A stretch of 64,000 bases of DNA from JANNNF01 sp963772935 (GCA_963772935.1 CAVYZK010000009.1:124001-188000), one strand, 5' to 3'; shown: positions 1 to 9,779, counted from the first letter of the stretch. Program-made: numbers and translations. The notes: a model not told the origin generated them from the letters alone.

Positions 1-31
1 TATTTGCCGGGTTTAGCTGCAAACGCCCGAG

Positions 32-58
32 GGTGGCGCAGCCACAGGTTGCGCCACC
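32..58 (-). terminator. Stem-loop downstream of the RTX gene
   Basis: A perfect 9-bp inverted repeat, GGTGGCGCA (32-40) and TGCGCCACC (50-58), encloses a 9-nt loop. It lies 26 nt beyond the stop of the minus-strand RTX gene. No clear U-tract follows, so it may be a weak terminator or an mRNA-stabilising hairpin. Confidence 0.5.
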
Positions 59-83
59 ACACAGATTCGTCAAAATGGTCGCT

Positions 84-3000
84 TCAGAAGAACGAAAAGT
101 CCGCAGCGGTCAGTTGCGTGGCCGTTGTCAGGCCTGTCAGGCGGATGTTGTAATCCACCACCGTATCGCCGTTGATATCCACCAGCACGGCGTTTCCGAC
201 GATCCGGGCCTCGGAATTGTCAGACCCGCCCGAGAATGCACCCGTGCCGACAAAGGCAAATGCCCCGATCAGCCCGGTAAAGGCCAGCAGATCACCCTCG
301 GCCACCCCACCATCCACTGCGTTGAAATCGGTGATGGTGTCATAGACCGTGCCGGACAGCGCGGTGAAGATGAAGGTGTCGGCCCCGATGCCCCCGGTCA
401 TCGTGTCATAGCCCGCGCCGGAATCGAGCGTGTCATTGCCCTCCATCCCGAACAACTGGTTCGATCCGATGTTGCCGGTGATCCGGTTGTCCAGCGTGTT
501 GCCAGTGGCGTTGATGTTGGATTGCCCGGTCTGTTCCAGACGCTCCACATTCGCCGCAAGGACGTAAGTGAAGCCCGTGCGCACCACATCTGTGCCGCCC
601 CCGGCGTTTTCGATGATCACATCGCCGGTGCTGTCCCAGACATACACATCGTCGCCTCCGCCGCCCGTCATGCTGTCAGCGCCAGACCCGCCATCCAGCG
701 TGTCATTGCCACCGTTTCCGGTCAGCGTGTCATTCGCGAAACCGCCCGTCAGCATGTTGGCACCCGAATTGCCGGTCAGGATATCGGCGTCAAAACCGCC
801 CGTCGCGTTGATCGCGGCAGACCCGGTCAGCAGCAGGGTCTCGATCCCCGACTTGATGGTAAAGCTGATGGAGGATTCGATCCGGTCTGCGCCGCCACCT
901 GCGGTTTCGACCACAACATCCCCGATCTCATCGACCCGGTACACATCGTCGCCAAGGCCGCCGGTCATGCTGTCGTTGCCTGCGCCCCCATCCAGCGTGT
1001 CATTGCCCGCATCGCCCGACAGGGTGTCATTGCCCGCCTGACCCCGCAGCAGGTTGGCATCGGCATTGCCGACAATCACGTTTGCCAATTCGTTGCCGGT
1101 GCCGTTGATGGCCCCGGTCAGCAGGGTCAGGTTTTCGACGTTGGTCCCAAGGGTGTAATTGACCGCCGATTGAACCCGGTCCTTGCCCTCGTTCAGCAGT
1201 TCGACAACCACATCTGTGGCCACATCGACGATGAACACATCATCGCCAAGCCCGCCTTCCATCCGGTCAATCCCGGTGCCGCCGTCCAGCGTATCATTGC
1301 CCGCGCCGCCATACAGCGTGTCATTGGCCACCAGTCCGAACAGGGTGTTGTGGGCCGCATTCCCGGTCAGGATGTTGGCCGACGCGTTGCCGGTGCCCGT
1401 AACCGCCGATCCAAGCAGGGTCAGCATCTCGACGTTGATCGACAGGGTGTGGTTGACGGTGCTTTGCACCAGATCACTGCCCTGACCCGACACTTCGGTC
1501 ACAATGTCGGCCAGCGAGTCCACGATATACACATCGTCACCGGCATTGCCTGCCATGGAATCGTTGCCACCGTTGCCGTCCAGCGTGTCATTGCCCCCGC
1601 CGCCCACCAGCGTATCATTGGCGGTTCCACTGCCGCCAAACAGGCGGTTGGCGGCCGAGTTGCCGGTGATCGTGTTGGCCTCGCCATTGCCGGTGCCGTC
1701 GATGGCGGCGGCTCCGGTCAGTGTCAGGTTTTCGACATAGGTGGCCAGCGTATAGGTCAGAAGGGTTGACTGCACGGTATCGACACCGCCGCCCGCCGTT
1801 TCGACCACCACATCCGGACCAATGTCGATGGTATAGGTGTCATCCCCCAAACCGCCGATCATGCTGTCATTGCCCGCGCCACCGATCAGGCTGTCGTTGC
1901 CGTCGCCACCATAGAGGGTGTCATTGCCGTCGCCGCCATCCAGCCGGTTTGCGACCGCATTGCCGGTAAGGATGTTCGCCTGCGTGTTGCCGGTGCCGTT
2001 GACGGTGCCGACCCCGGTCAGAATCAGGTTTTCCAGGTTCTGGCCCAGCGTGTAGGTCAACGCCGTCTGCACCGTATCGGTACCTTCGCCTGCGACCTCG
2101 GTGATCACATCGGCGGCGATCTCCACCAGATACAGATCGTTGCCCAGACCACCGAACAGGCTGTCAGTCCCGACGCCGCCATCCAGCGTGTCATTGCCGC
2201 CCCCGCCATACAGCGTGTCATTGCCCGCCATGCCAAACAGCCCGTTGGCAAAGCTGTTGCCGTACAGCGTGTTGGTGCTGCCGTTGCCGGTACCGTTGGT
2301 CGCCCCGATATTGGTCTGGATCAGCACCTCCACGTTGGTGGCAAGCGTGATGGTCAGACCGGTAGAGATGGTGTCTGTCCCCTCGGCCGAGGCTTCGATC
2401 ACCACGTCGCCGTTCTCGCCGACATAGTAGAAATCATCGCCCAGACCGCCCTGCATCTGGTCGAATCCAATGCCGCCGTCCAGCGTGTCATTGCCCGCGT
2501 CGCTTACCAGCGTATCATTGCCGCCAAGACCGAACAGCTTGTTCGCGCCGGTGTTGCCGCGCAGGGTGTTTGCGTCCGCCGTGCCTGTTCCGTCAATGTT
2601 TGTCGTGCCTTGCAGGGTCAGGTTCTCGACATTCAGCCCAAGTGTAAGGGTGATGGTTGACAGCACCCGGTCGATGCCGCCGCCGGTGAATTCGATGGTT
2701 TTGTCACCAAGAGTGTTGACGTAATAGATGTCGTCACCTGTGCCACCCGACATGGAATCGTCGCCATTGCCGCCGTTGAGGCTGTCATTGCCATCGCCTG
2801 CGGTCATGGTGTCATTGCCATCCAGCCCGCTGAGCGAGTTTGCCGCTGTGTTGCCGACCATCACGTTGCCAAAGGCGTTGCCGGTGCCGTTGATGGCGGC
2901 AACCCCGGTCAGGGTCAGGTTTTCAACAAAGGTGCCAAGCGTCTGGGTGATCGACGACTGGATGGTGTCCAGCCCGCCATCGCTCAGTTCAACCACCACA

Positions 3001-6000
3001 TCGCCCGCCGCATCGACAACGTAGAGGTCGTTATCCTCACCGCCCGTCATGCTGTCATTGCCGGTGCCGCCGTCCAGCGTGTCGCTGCCGCCCAGCCCGA
3101 TCAGGGTGTCGTTGCCATCGCCGCCATAGATCGCATTATTGCCCCGGCTGGAGGTGGACGCAAAGTTGCCGGAACTGCCGGTCAGCACGTTGTTCAGCGT
3201 GTTGCCGGTCAGCCCCACGTTCAGCATGGTGATCAGTGTCACGTTTTCAATGCCGGTGGCGGCCGTGTAAGCAACCGAGGTCAGCACCAGATCTGTGCCC
3301 CCCCCGCTTGTCACCTCGTCCGTCACATCATCGACGGAATCCACCCGGTAGGTATCATTGCCGACGCCGCCGATCAGCGTGTCAGTGCCAGTGCCGCCAT
3401 AAAGCGTATCGTCGCCAGCCCCGCCCGACAGCACGCGGTCAAAGCTGTCACCGGTCATGATGTCGTTGAAGCTGGACCCGATCACATTCTCGATGCCCCG
3501 GATCGAGTCGTTCTGGGCGTCGCCCCCGGTGTAAATCTTCAGTGCAAGGTCGATCTGCACGGCAGCGGCAGAGGCCGCATAAGACAGGGTGTCAAAGCCG
3601 TCGCCGCCTTCGATGCTGTCCTCTCCGGCATCGCCATAGATGACGTCGTTGCCCAACTCGCCATAGATGGAGTCGTTGCCAGTGCCGCCCGCCAGCACAT
3701 CGTTGCCATCGCCCGCGATGATCAGGTTGTCAGCCGTGCTGCCGGTGATGGTGTCGCCAAAGGCCGACCCCAGCACATCTTCAACGGCGGTGATCACATC
3801 GCCTGTGGCCTCACCCGCCGTGCCAGCACCAGTCCCAAGGTTGACAGCGATCGCGGCGGCGGCCTGCGAATAGTCCACCATGTCCGTGTCGTCGCCGCCG
3901 TTCAGCGTGTCGGCACCCAGACCGCCTGTCAGGGTGTCATCATCCACACCGGCCTGAATGTTATCATTGCCCGCCCCGCCATACAGCACGTTGACCGTGT
4001 TGCTGCCGGTGATGGTGTCGTTGAAGGCCGACCCCACGATATTCTCGACGCCGCTCAGCACATCGGATGCCGCATCGCCGCCGCTGCCAACCCCTGTGGT
4101 CAGGTTGACCGAGATCGCCGCCGTCGAGGCCGCATAAATGACCACATCATTGCCAAGCGAGCCATCAATCGTATCGGCCCCCGCCCCGCCAAGGATCGTG
4201 TCATTCCCCGCATCGGCAAAGACGTAATCGGCACCTGCGCCGCCGGTGATCAGGTTCTCGTACACGCTGCCGTACAGGGTGTCGTTGAAGGCGGACCCGA
4301 TGACGTTCTCAATGTTGAACAGCACATCGCCCGTGGCCTCGGCGCCCGACACGACCTGGGTTTCAAGGTTCACATCCACCGCGCCGGTGGCACTGGCATA
4401 GGTCACCGTGTCGTTGCCGTCGCCACCGTCGAGGCTGTCTGCCCCCGCGCCGCCGTCCAGCAGATCGTCGCCAAGGCCACCTGACACGCTGTCATTGCCC
4501 AGCCCGCCATTCAGCACGTTGTTGCCCGTGCTGCCGGTCAGGGTGTCATTGAAGGCAGAACCTGTCAGGTTCTCGATCCCCGCCAGCACATCGCCTGCGG
4601 CGTCGCCGCCCGTTCCCGCGCCGGTTTCAAGATCAGCCTGGATGCCAGCAGTGGCCGTGGCATAGCTGACCGTATCAACGCCATCGCCCCCCGTCAGACT
4701 GTCTGCCCCCGCGCCGCCGATCAGCACATCGTTGCCAAGCCCGCCCAGCACCACGTCATTCCCCGCGCCGCCGTTGAGGGTGTTGTCGGCGGTGTTGCCG
4801 GTGAGGGTGTCGTTCAGCGAGGATCCGGTCAGGTTCTCGATGGTTGCCAGCACGTCGCCAGCGGCGTCGCCGCCTGCGGTGGCACCGGTTTCAAGGTTGA
4901 CGCTGACGCCTGCGACCGATCCGGCGTAGCTGGCCGTATCCACCCCGTCGCCGCCGGTCAGGTTGTCCGCTCCGGCCCCGCCGGCCAGAACATCGGCCCC
5001 AAGCCCGCCGATCAGCGTGTCATTGCCGGCCCCCGCCGACAGGCTGTTGTCGGCGGCACTGCCGGTCAGTGTGTCATTGAAGGCCGACCCGATCACGTTC
5101 TCAATCGTGACGATCACATCGCCCGCAGCCTCGCCGCCCGAGACGACCGACGTTTCAAGGTTGATGCTGACACCGGCGGTGGAGGCCGCATAGGTGATGG
5201 TATCGACGCCGTCGCCGCCCTCCAGCCGGTCGGACCCGAGGCCGCCGATCAGCGTGTCATCGCCAAGCCCGCCATAAAGACTGTCATTGCCCGCGCCGCC
5301 GGTCAGCGTGTTGGCCACCGCATTGCCGGTCAGCGTGTCGTTGAAGGCAGAGCCGATCAGGTTCTCGATGGTGACAAACACGTCACCCACCGCATCGCCG
5401 CCCGACACGGCCCCGGTGTCGAGGTTCGCCAGAATGGCAACGGTGGCGGCGGCATAGGTGACGGTGTCAATCCCGTCGCCCCCCTCCATCCGGTCCGCCC
5501 CGGCCCCACCTTCCAGCAGATCATCGCCAAGCCCACCATAAAGGCTGTCGTTGCCCGCGCCACCGATCAGCGTGTTGGCACCGGAATTGCCGGTCAGCGT
5601 GTCGTTGAACGCGGAGCCTGTGATGTTTTCAATCGCCACCAGCACGTCGCCCGCCGCATCGCCGCCAGACACCACGCCAGTATCAAGGTTGACGCTGACC
5701 GCGAGCGTGGATCCGCTGTAGGTGATGGTGTCGATGCCGTCGCCGCCATCCAGCCGGTCCGCCCCGGCACCGCCGTTCAGAGTGTCATTGCCGAGGCCGC
5801 CATAAAGCGAGTCGACGCCCACGCCGCCCGACAGGACGTTGTCGCCCGTGCTGCCGGTCAGGGTGTCGTTCAGCGCAGACCCGATCAGGTTTTCAATGCT
5901 GATCAGCACATCGCCCACCGCGTCGCCCCCGGCCACAGCCCCGGTCGCAAGGTTGACGTTCACCCCGACGGTGGACCCCAGATAGGTCGCCGTATCGATG

Positions 6001-6188
6001 CCATCGCCGCCGTCCAGCCGGTCACTGTTGGCACCGCCATCCAGCAGATCGTCGCCAAGCCCACCCTGCAGCGTGTCATTGCCGCCGGCCCCGATCAGGC
6101 TGTCGTTGCCGGCCAGCCCGTCCAGTAGGTCTGCGTTGGCAGCACTGGTGAGGGTGTCATTGCCGGTGGTGCCGGTGATCGTGGCCAT
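84..6188 (-). CDS. Giant RTX calcium-binding repeat protein, type I secreted
   Basis: About 2,034 residues, almost entirely GGxGxDxLxGG-type RTX nonapeptides that fold into calcium-bound parallel beta-rolls outside the cell. The first half has about ten units of roughly 85-90 residues, each ending in a GSAFNDTLTG-like motif. The second half has about ten units of another type, with NVENLTLTG, GTGN, ANxLTGN, GDDVYxVD. The C-terminus (DTITDFNAVDGG to DFSFF) resembles the M10 peptidase C-terminal / type I secretion domain. No catalytic domain or Sec signal is seen. The start is the ATG before ATITGTTGNDTL, with AAGGG upstream; a longer in-frame start at 6302 lacks RTX character. No HlyB/HlyD exporter lies in the window. 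Adhesin, S-layer-like or biofilm roles are possible; function is unassigned. Confidence 0.9.
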   Translation of the reverse strand: MATITGTTGNDTLTSAANADLLDGLAGNDSLIGAGGNDTLQGGLGDDLLDGGANSDRLDGGDGIDTATYLGSTVGVNVNLATGAVAGGDAVGDVLISIENLIGSALNDTLTGSTGDNVLSGGVGVDSLYGGLGNDTLNGGAGADRLDGGDGIDTITYSGSTLAVSVNLDTGVVSGGDAAGDVLVAIENITGSAFNDTLTGNSGANTLIGGAGNDSLYGGLGDDLLEGGAGADRMEGGDGIDTVTYAAATVAILANLDTGAVSGGDAVGDVFVTIENLIGSAFNDTLTGNAVANTLTGGAGNDSLYGGLGDDTLIGGLGSDRLEGGDGVDTITYAASTAGVSINLETSVVSGGEAAGDVIVTIENVIGSAFNDTLTGSAADNSLSAGAGNDTLIGGLGADVLAGGAGADNLTGGDGVDTASYAGSVAGVSVNLETGATAGGDAAGDVLATIENLTGSSLNDTLTGNTADNTLNGGAGNDVVLGGLGNDVLIGGAGADSLTGGDGVDTVSYATATAGIQADLETGAGTGGDAAGDVLAGIENLTGSAFNDTLTGSTGNNVLNGGLGNDSVSGGLGDDLLDGGAGADSLDGGDGNDTVTYASATGAVDVNLETQVVSGAEATGDVLFNIENVIGSAFNDTLYGSVYENLITGGAGADYVFADAGNDTILGGAGADTIDGSLGNDVVIYAASTAAISVNLTTGVGSGGDAASDVLSGVENIVGSAFNDTITGSNTVNVLYGGAGNDNIQAGVDDDTLTGGLGADTLNGGDDTDMVDYSQAAAAIAVNLGTGAGTAGEATGDVITAVEDVLGSAFGDTITGSTADNLIIAGDGNDVLAGGTGNDSIYGELGNDVIYGDAGEDSIEGGDGFDTLSYAASAAAVQIDLALKIYTGGDAQNDSIRGIENVIGSSFNDIMTGDSFDRVLSGGAGDDTLYGGTGTDTLIGGVGNDTYRVDSVDDVTDEVTSGGGTDLVLTSVAYTAATGIENVTLITMLNVGLTGNTLNNVLTGSSGNFASTSSRGNNAIYGGDGNDTLIGLGGSDTLDGGTGNDSMTGGEDNDLYVVDAAGDVVVELSDGGLDTIQSSITQTLGTFVENLTLTGVAAINGTGNAFGNVMVGNTAANSLSGLDGNDTMTAGDGNDSLNGGNGDDSMSGGTGDDIYYVNTLGDKTIEFTGGGIDRVLSTITLTLGLNVENLTLQGTTNIDGTGTADANTLRGNTGANKLFGLGGNDTLVSDAGNDTLDGGIGFDQMQGGLGDDFYYVGENGDVVIEASAEGTDTISTGLTITLATNVEVLIQTNIGATNGTGNGSTNTLYGNSFANGLFGMAGNDTLYGGGGNDTLDGGVGTDSLFGGLGNDLYLVEIAADVITEVAGEGTDTVQTALTYTLGQNLENLILTGVGTVNGTGNTQANILTGNAVANRLDGGDGNDTLYGGDGNDSLIGGAGNDSMIGGLGDDTYTIDIGPDVVVETAGGGVDTVQSTLLTYTLATYVENLTLTGAAAIDGTGNGEANTITGNSAANRLFGGSGTANDTLVGGGGNDTLDGNGGNDSMAGNAGDDVYIVDSLADIVTEVSGQGSDLVQSTVNHTLSINVEMLTLLGSAVTGTGNASANILTGNAAHNTLFGLVANDTLYGGAGNDTLDGGTGIDRMEGGLGDDVFIVDVATDVVVELLNEGKDRVQSAVNYTLGTNVENLTLLTGAINGTGNELANVIVGNADANLLRGQAGNDTLSGDAGNDTLDGGAGNDSMTGGLGDDVYRVDEIGDVVVETAGGGADRIESSISFTIKSGIETLLLTGSAAINATGGFDADILTGNSGANMLTGGFANDTLTGNGGNDTLDGGSGADSMTGGGGDDVYVWDSTGDVIIENAGGGTDVVRTGFTYVLAANVERLEQTGQSNINATGNTLDNRITGNIGSNQLFGMEGNDTLDSGAGYDTMTGGIGADTFIFTALSGTVYDTITDFNAVDGGVAEGDLLAFTGLIGAFAFVGTGAFSGGSDNSEARIVGNAVLVDINGDTVVDYNIRLTGLTTATQLTAADFSFF

Positions 6189-6367
6189 GTCAGGTTCGCC
6201 CTTATCCGCACAGGGGCCGAAAGCCCCGAATTGGTTACAGTTTGACGACCGGAAATAGGCGGGAAATCTGGCCTCAATACGGCAAAGCTGGGTAGAGATC
6301 ATGATGAATGGAAACGATCATGCCGCGCAGGGTGGGCTGGGCGGCGGCTCTCACTCTGTCCCTAACT

Positions 6368-7318
6368 CTAGCCCCGACCGACAAATTCGAATGAAAAGCT
6401 GCGCCTTGCCCCCGCAGGCGGGGGCGGGAAGGGGCCCGCGCGGCGGATATGGTCGGTGGCGATGCGATCGAGTTCGGGCGACCCCGACCCCTTGATCACC
6501 TTGACCGAGGCCACAGACCCATCCCCGCTGATCTTGAAGCCCACCACGACAACGCCCTTCGCGGGGGCACGTTTGCGTTTGGTGCCGCTGATCCGTTTCA
6601 GGACAACCCGGTCATAACTGGCAGCCGATGCCTTTGACGCCCCGACGGCCCCTGCCTTGGCCTTTTTGGCGGGGGCTGACGCTTGCGAGGCCGCTTTGGA
6701 CGACGGGGCTTTGGGCTTCGCCTCCGGCGGCTTTTCAGCCGTCTTCCGGGTGGGCTTGGCTTTTTTGGCCAAAGGTTCGACAGGCGACTTGGTGGCCTTT
6801 TGGCGCGCGGCGCTTTTCGGCTGCGGTTTGGCCTTTGGTTTCACCACCGGCGGCGCAGGGTCGGGCCGCGGGGCCAAAGCCAGCGGGTCTGGCGGGGCCA
6901 CTTGCGGGGGCGGGGGGGCGTCGTCAACGGCGGGGGGGCTTGTGTCTGACAAGGGCCGGGCCAGATCGGGCAGGGGGGGCTGCACCACATCCGGCTCGGC
7001 CCTATCTGGCTCCGGCATATCCTGCGACAGGCTGGCCGGTTCAGGTTCTGGCGGCGTCCGCTCGGGCGGCGTGGGGGCGGTGGTATCCACCTGGGGCGCG
7101 GGTTCCGGAACGGCCTGCATGGCCGGGGCGGGCAGGGGGGCCAGCGTCAGCAACACCGCCTGTTCTTCAACCCCGCGCCTGCCACTGGCATCGACGGTCA
7201 GGATCAGCAGCGCGCTCGCCGTAAGCGCAAGCGCCGTTGTGGCGGTTGCCGCCAGCCAGCCTGCCGCTGTGCGGGGCAGCGAGGGTTTATGCTCGGGCCA
7301 GCTTGCCGCGTCGGTCAT
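6368..7318 (-). CDS. tonB: TonB-family energy transducer
   Basis: About 316 residues. Architecture: short cytoplasmic N-terminus, one hydrophobic segment (about residues 17-41), a long Pro/Lys/Ala-rich periplasmic spacer with many PxP and KP repeats, and a C-terminal TonB domain (VVVVGFKISGDGSVASVKVI ... LDRIATDHIRRAGPFPPPP). It transmits proton-motive force from ExbBD to outer-membrane receptors, and the natural partner is the haem receptor encoded upstream on the same strand. ExbB/ExbD are not in the window. The ATG at 7318 is preferred over a start at 7399 because the longer frame would run through a strong terminator hairpin (7352-7379). Confidence 0.85.
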   Translation of the reverse strand: MTDAASWPEHKPSLPRTAAGWLAATATTALALTASALLILTVDASGRRGVEEQAVLLTLAPLPAPAMQAVPEPAPQVDTTAPTPPERTPPEPEPASLSQDMPEPDRAEPDVVQPPLPDLARPLSDTSPPAVDDAPPPPQVAPPDPLALAPRPDPAPPVVKPKAKPQPKSAARQKATKSPVEPLAKKAKPTRKTAEKPPEAKPKAPSSKAASQASAPAKKAKAGAVGASKASAASYDRVVLKRISGTKRKRAPAKGVVVVGFKISGDGSVASVKVIKGSGSPELDRIATDHIRRAGPFPPPPAGARRSFSFEFVGRG

Positions 7319-7351
7319 GGCGTGCCTCGGGCGGGCACAGGGAACGAACTG

Positions 7352-7379
7352 AAAAAAGCCCCGGGCGCAGGCCCGGGGC
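7352..7379 (-). terminator. Intrinsic terminator between hmuR and tonB
   Basis: A 9-bp GC stem, GCCCCGGGC (7358-7366) and GCCCGGGGC (7371-7379), has a GCAG loop. On the minus strand it is followed by six U (7357-7352). It lies about 180 nt after the hmuR stop and only 34 nt before the tonB start, so tonB needs read-through or a very close promoter. Confidence 0.8.
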
Positions 7380-7382
7380 TTT

Positions 7383-7559
7383 GCGGTGGCGGTCGGCAAG
7401 GCAGCGTTTCACGCGCAGCCGACCGCACAGACACAACAGGGACAGACACGTGACAGGACGGCAGGTTGGTGCGGATATTCGCCGCAGACCTGCCGCGCCC
7501 CGTTGGCAGCAGTCCCGCCGCCAACGCCTGCCCAGACCCACCTGCCGTCCCGCGTTCCA
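7383..7559 (-). other. hmuR 3' region with a second hairpin, no gene
   Basis: This is the 177-nt region between the hmuR stop and the terminator. It contains an interrupted stem-loop at 7459-7495: outer arms CGGCAGGT / ACCTGCCG and inner arms TGCGG / CCGCA. Reading frames here run through the terminator and show no protein character. The hairpins plus U6 tail resemble a 3'-UTR-derived small RNA or attenuator; this is inference. Confidence 0.4.
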
Positions 7560-9698
7560 TCACCAGGTATAGGCCTTGGCCAGCGTGATCTTGGCGTTCC
7601 GCCCCACTGCGTTGTCTTGCGACAGGTTGTTGCGGTAGGTCGCGTCAAACACGTTGTCGATGCCGAAGTTGACCTCCAGCCCCGCCAAGGCACCGTCCTG
7701 CGGCTTCCATGTGACGAACAGATCATGGGTGTCATAGGCCGGGGCGGTGGTGGTGGCGGATGCCGTGGTGATGTTGTCGTAATAGCTGGCACGCCAGCCG
7801 ACGGTCAGGTTCTGGTCGGGGAATTTCGCACCCACCGTCAGCACCACGTTTTCGGCAGGCGTATCGGCCAGTTGCAACCCGGTGGTGCGGTCCTTGGTGC
7901 GCACGTTGGAATAGGCCAGCTGCCCGAACCAGCGGTCCGCGTCATAGCTGGCCTCCAGTTCGGCCCCCCATAGACGCGCCGAGTTGATGTTGCTGTAATA
8001 GGCCACCGACCCCGGTGTGCCGATCGGCACGATCGGGCGCACAGTGGTGGCGATCAGGTTGTTGACATCGTTGTGAAACGCGGTGGCCTTGAGTTGCAGG
8101 GCGTCGCCTTCGCTGAACACGCCTTGCTTCTGGTAGGTGAAGCCAAGCTCGATTGTCTCGGCCTCTTCCTTCTCAAGGTTAAGGCTGGCGGTGCGCGGCA
8201 CCGCGATCAGGCCCGGCCCGCGCGACGCAGCCCCTTCGGTCGAATAAAGCTCATCCAGCGTCGGCATCCGTTCGGTGCGCGCCACCGACCCGAACACCGC
8301 CCAGTTTTCGTTGATCTTGTACAGCGCCGCCAGTTTGGGCGACACGGCAGTATCGGTTTTCGCGGCGCCGCCTGCGGCAATCGCGGCGGCACTGGGGGTC
8401 TGGTCGCCGAAATCCACCCGGATGCCGGGGATCAGGGTCAGGCGATCATTCCAGACGAATTCGCCCTGCAGATAAACGCCGGTCTTTTTGTCCACGCCTT
8501 CGGGGTGGAACGCCAGCGGGCCGACGATGGACGTCGCGTTGCGGTTCTGCTCGGTGTATTGCACGCCAAAGGTGATGAAATTGTCCCACGATCCGCGCGA
8601 CAGATCGGCGGTGTTTTCCACCTTCAGGCTGGTGGTGGTATAGCCGAAATCGCCGTCACACAGCACCGAGGATTGCCCCGGCGCGCACATGGCAGCGAAG
8701 GAAAAGTTGCGTTTTGTCACATCCTTGTTGGATTGTGACAGTTGCACGGTCAGGTCCAGCAGCGGGTTGTCCGAAAATTCGTGCCGGTAGGTCAGCGCGA
8801 CCGTTTCATCGACGATATCCACATCCGCCGTGCCGAACCCGGCCACCGCAGCCCCGCCAGTCTGGGCGACGACGGTATCATCCAGCGCAGTGTCCGTGCG
8901 CGACAGCGACAGCGTCAGCGACTGGTCGTCGTTTTCGCCAAATGACCATTTGCCCTTCAGCAGGCCCGAAAACCGGTCACTCGCCGACCCGGCGAACACG
9001 GTGCCAGACCCGTCCTTGCGGTCATTCGTGGTGCCATAGTTCAGCGACCCCAGATATTCGGCATTGCCCACCTTCTTGGCAAAGATCACGCCCGTGCGCC
9101 CGCCTTTGCCATTGCTGTCATACCCCGCCTTGAACCGCAGGGCGGTGGTCTGGCCTTCGGGAATGAAATCCGAGGCATCCTTGGTGGTGAAATTCACCAC
9201 CCCGCCAATCGCCCCCGACCCGTACAGGGTGGATGACGCCGGGCCGCGCAGCACTTCGACCCGCTTGTAAAGCTCGATATCGCTGAAGAACGACCCCATG
9301 CGGTACTGCTCAAAGAACCCCGGCGCGCCGTCCACGGTCACGATGATGCGGGCCTCGGATGCGGTTTGTTCCGTGTTACCGATGCCGCGGATGTTGAAGG
9401 CCTGCCCATCCGGGCGGGCAGAGGCCCCGGCAGAACTGACCCCCGGCACCGATTTGAACAGATCGCCGATGTTGGCGGGCTGATCGCGGTCCAGATCGGC
9501 TTGATCAATCACCGTCACTGCCTGTGGCGTGTCGATGGCAACTTTGGCGGTCCCGGCCCCAAGGATGATCCGGCCCAGCAGGGTAAAGACCCCGTCACCG
9601 TCTTGTGCCAAGGCCGGCCCAGAGGCCAGTGACAGCATGGTAACGGTAAGAAGAAGCCGCCCCCGGGGGGCGAGTTTATAGCGCGCGTGCATGTGCAT
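7560..9698 (-). CDS. hmuR: TonB-dependent haem receptor
   Basis: 712 residues with an N-terminal signal peptide (ending PALAQ). A plug domain follows (TPQAVTVIDQADLD ... NIRGIGNTEQ ... VLRGPASSTLYGSGAIGGVV), then a 22-strand barrel ending in the aromatic residue W (KITLAKAYTW). It takes up haem across the outer membrane using TonB energy. Placement divergent from hmuSTUV and upstream of tonB supports a haem substrate. The FRAP/NPNL region typical of haem receptors is degenerate (RMPTLDELY ... ASLNLEKEEAETIELG), and the loop between has no histidine. Expression is probably iron-regulated: its -35 (TTGACT, 9816-9811 on the minus strand) lies inside an iron box. Confidence 0.88.
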   Translation of the reverse strand: MHMHARYKLAPRGRLLLTVTMLSLASGPALAQDGDGVFTLLGRIILGAGTAKVAIDTPQAVTVIDQADLDRDQPANIGDLFKSVPGVSSAGASARPDGQAFNIRGIGNTEQTASEARIIVTVDGAPGFFEQYRMGSFFSDIELYKRVEVLRGPASSTLYGSGAIGGVVNFTTKDASDFIPEGQTTALRFKAGYDSNGKGGRTGVIFAKKVGNAEYLGSLNYGTTNDRKDGSGTVFAGSASDRFSGLLKGKWSFGENDDQSLTLSLSRTDTALDDTVVAQTGGAAVAGFGTADVDIVDETVALTYRHEFSDNPLLDLTVQLSQSNKDVTKRNFSFAAMCAPGQSSVLCDGDFGYTTTSLKVENTADLSRGSWDNFITFGVQYTEQNRNATSIVGPLAFHPEGVDKKTGVYLQGEFVWNDRLTLIPGIRVDFGDQTPSAAAIAAGGAAKTDTAVSPKLAALYKINENWAVFGSVARTERMPTLDELYSTEGAASRGPGLIAVPRTASLNLEKEEAETIELGFTYQKQGVFSEGDALQLKATAFHNDVNNLIATTVRPIVPIGTPGSVAYYSNINSARLWGAELEASYDADRWFGQLAYSNVRTKDRTTGLQLADTPAENVVLTVGAKFPDQNLTVGWRASYYDNITTASATTTAPAYDTHDLFVTWKPQDGALAGLEVNFGIDNVFDATYRNNLSQDNAVGRNAKITLAKAYTW

Positions 9699-9764
9699 CC
9701 TGTTGATCCTGCTGCGGGATGCTGGCCGGGCGCTGTAAGCCTGTGCTGGCGGGCAGATAATTTC

Positions 9765-9779
9765 TGACTTGAACTGTCA
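9765..9779. promoter_or_regulatory. Iron-Rhodo (IRO) box 1, hmuS side
   Basis: TGACTTGAACTGTCA matches the TGA-N9-TCA pattern known for iron-responsive genes in Rhodobacterales (RirA/IRO-type regulation). It contains the predicted -35 of the hmuS promoter (TTGAAC, 9769-9774). Confidence 0.65.

Noticed and set aside
33..1769. Long plus-strand reading frame (578 codons) opposite the RTX gene
   Set aside because: It mirrors the RTX repeats in antisense, has periodic VIA/RVIA repeats caused by RTX codons, and lacks a ribosome site. It is a shadow of the repeat codon usage.
84..6188. Tandem DNA repeats suggesting a CRISPR array
   Set aside because: Repeats are coding, imperfect and in frame, encode RTX nonapeptides, and have no unique spacers between identical direct repeats.
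7315..7563. Small minus-strand frame starting at the hmuR stop (TGATG)
   Set aside because: It runs through the strong terminator at 7352-7379 and has no protein family character.
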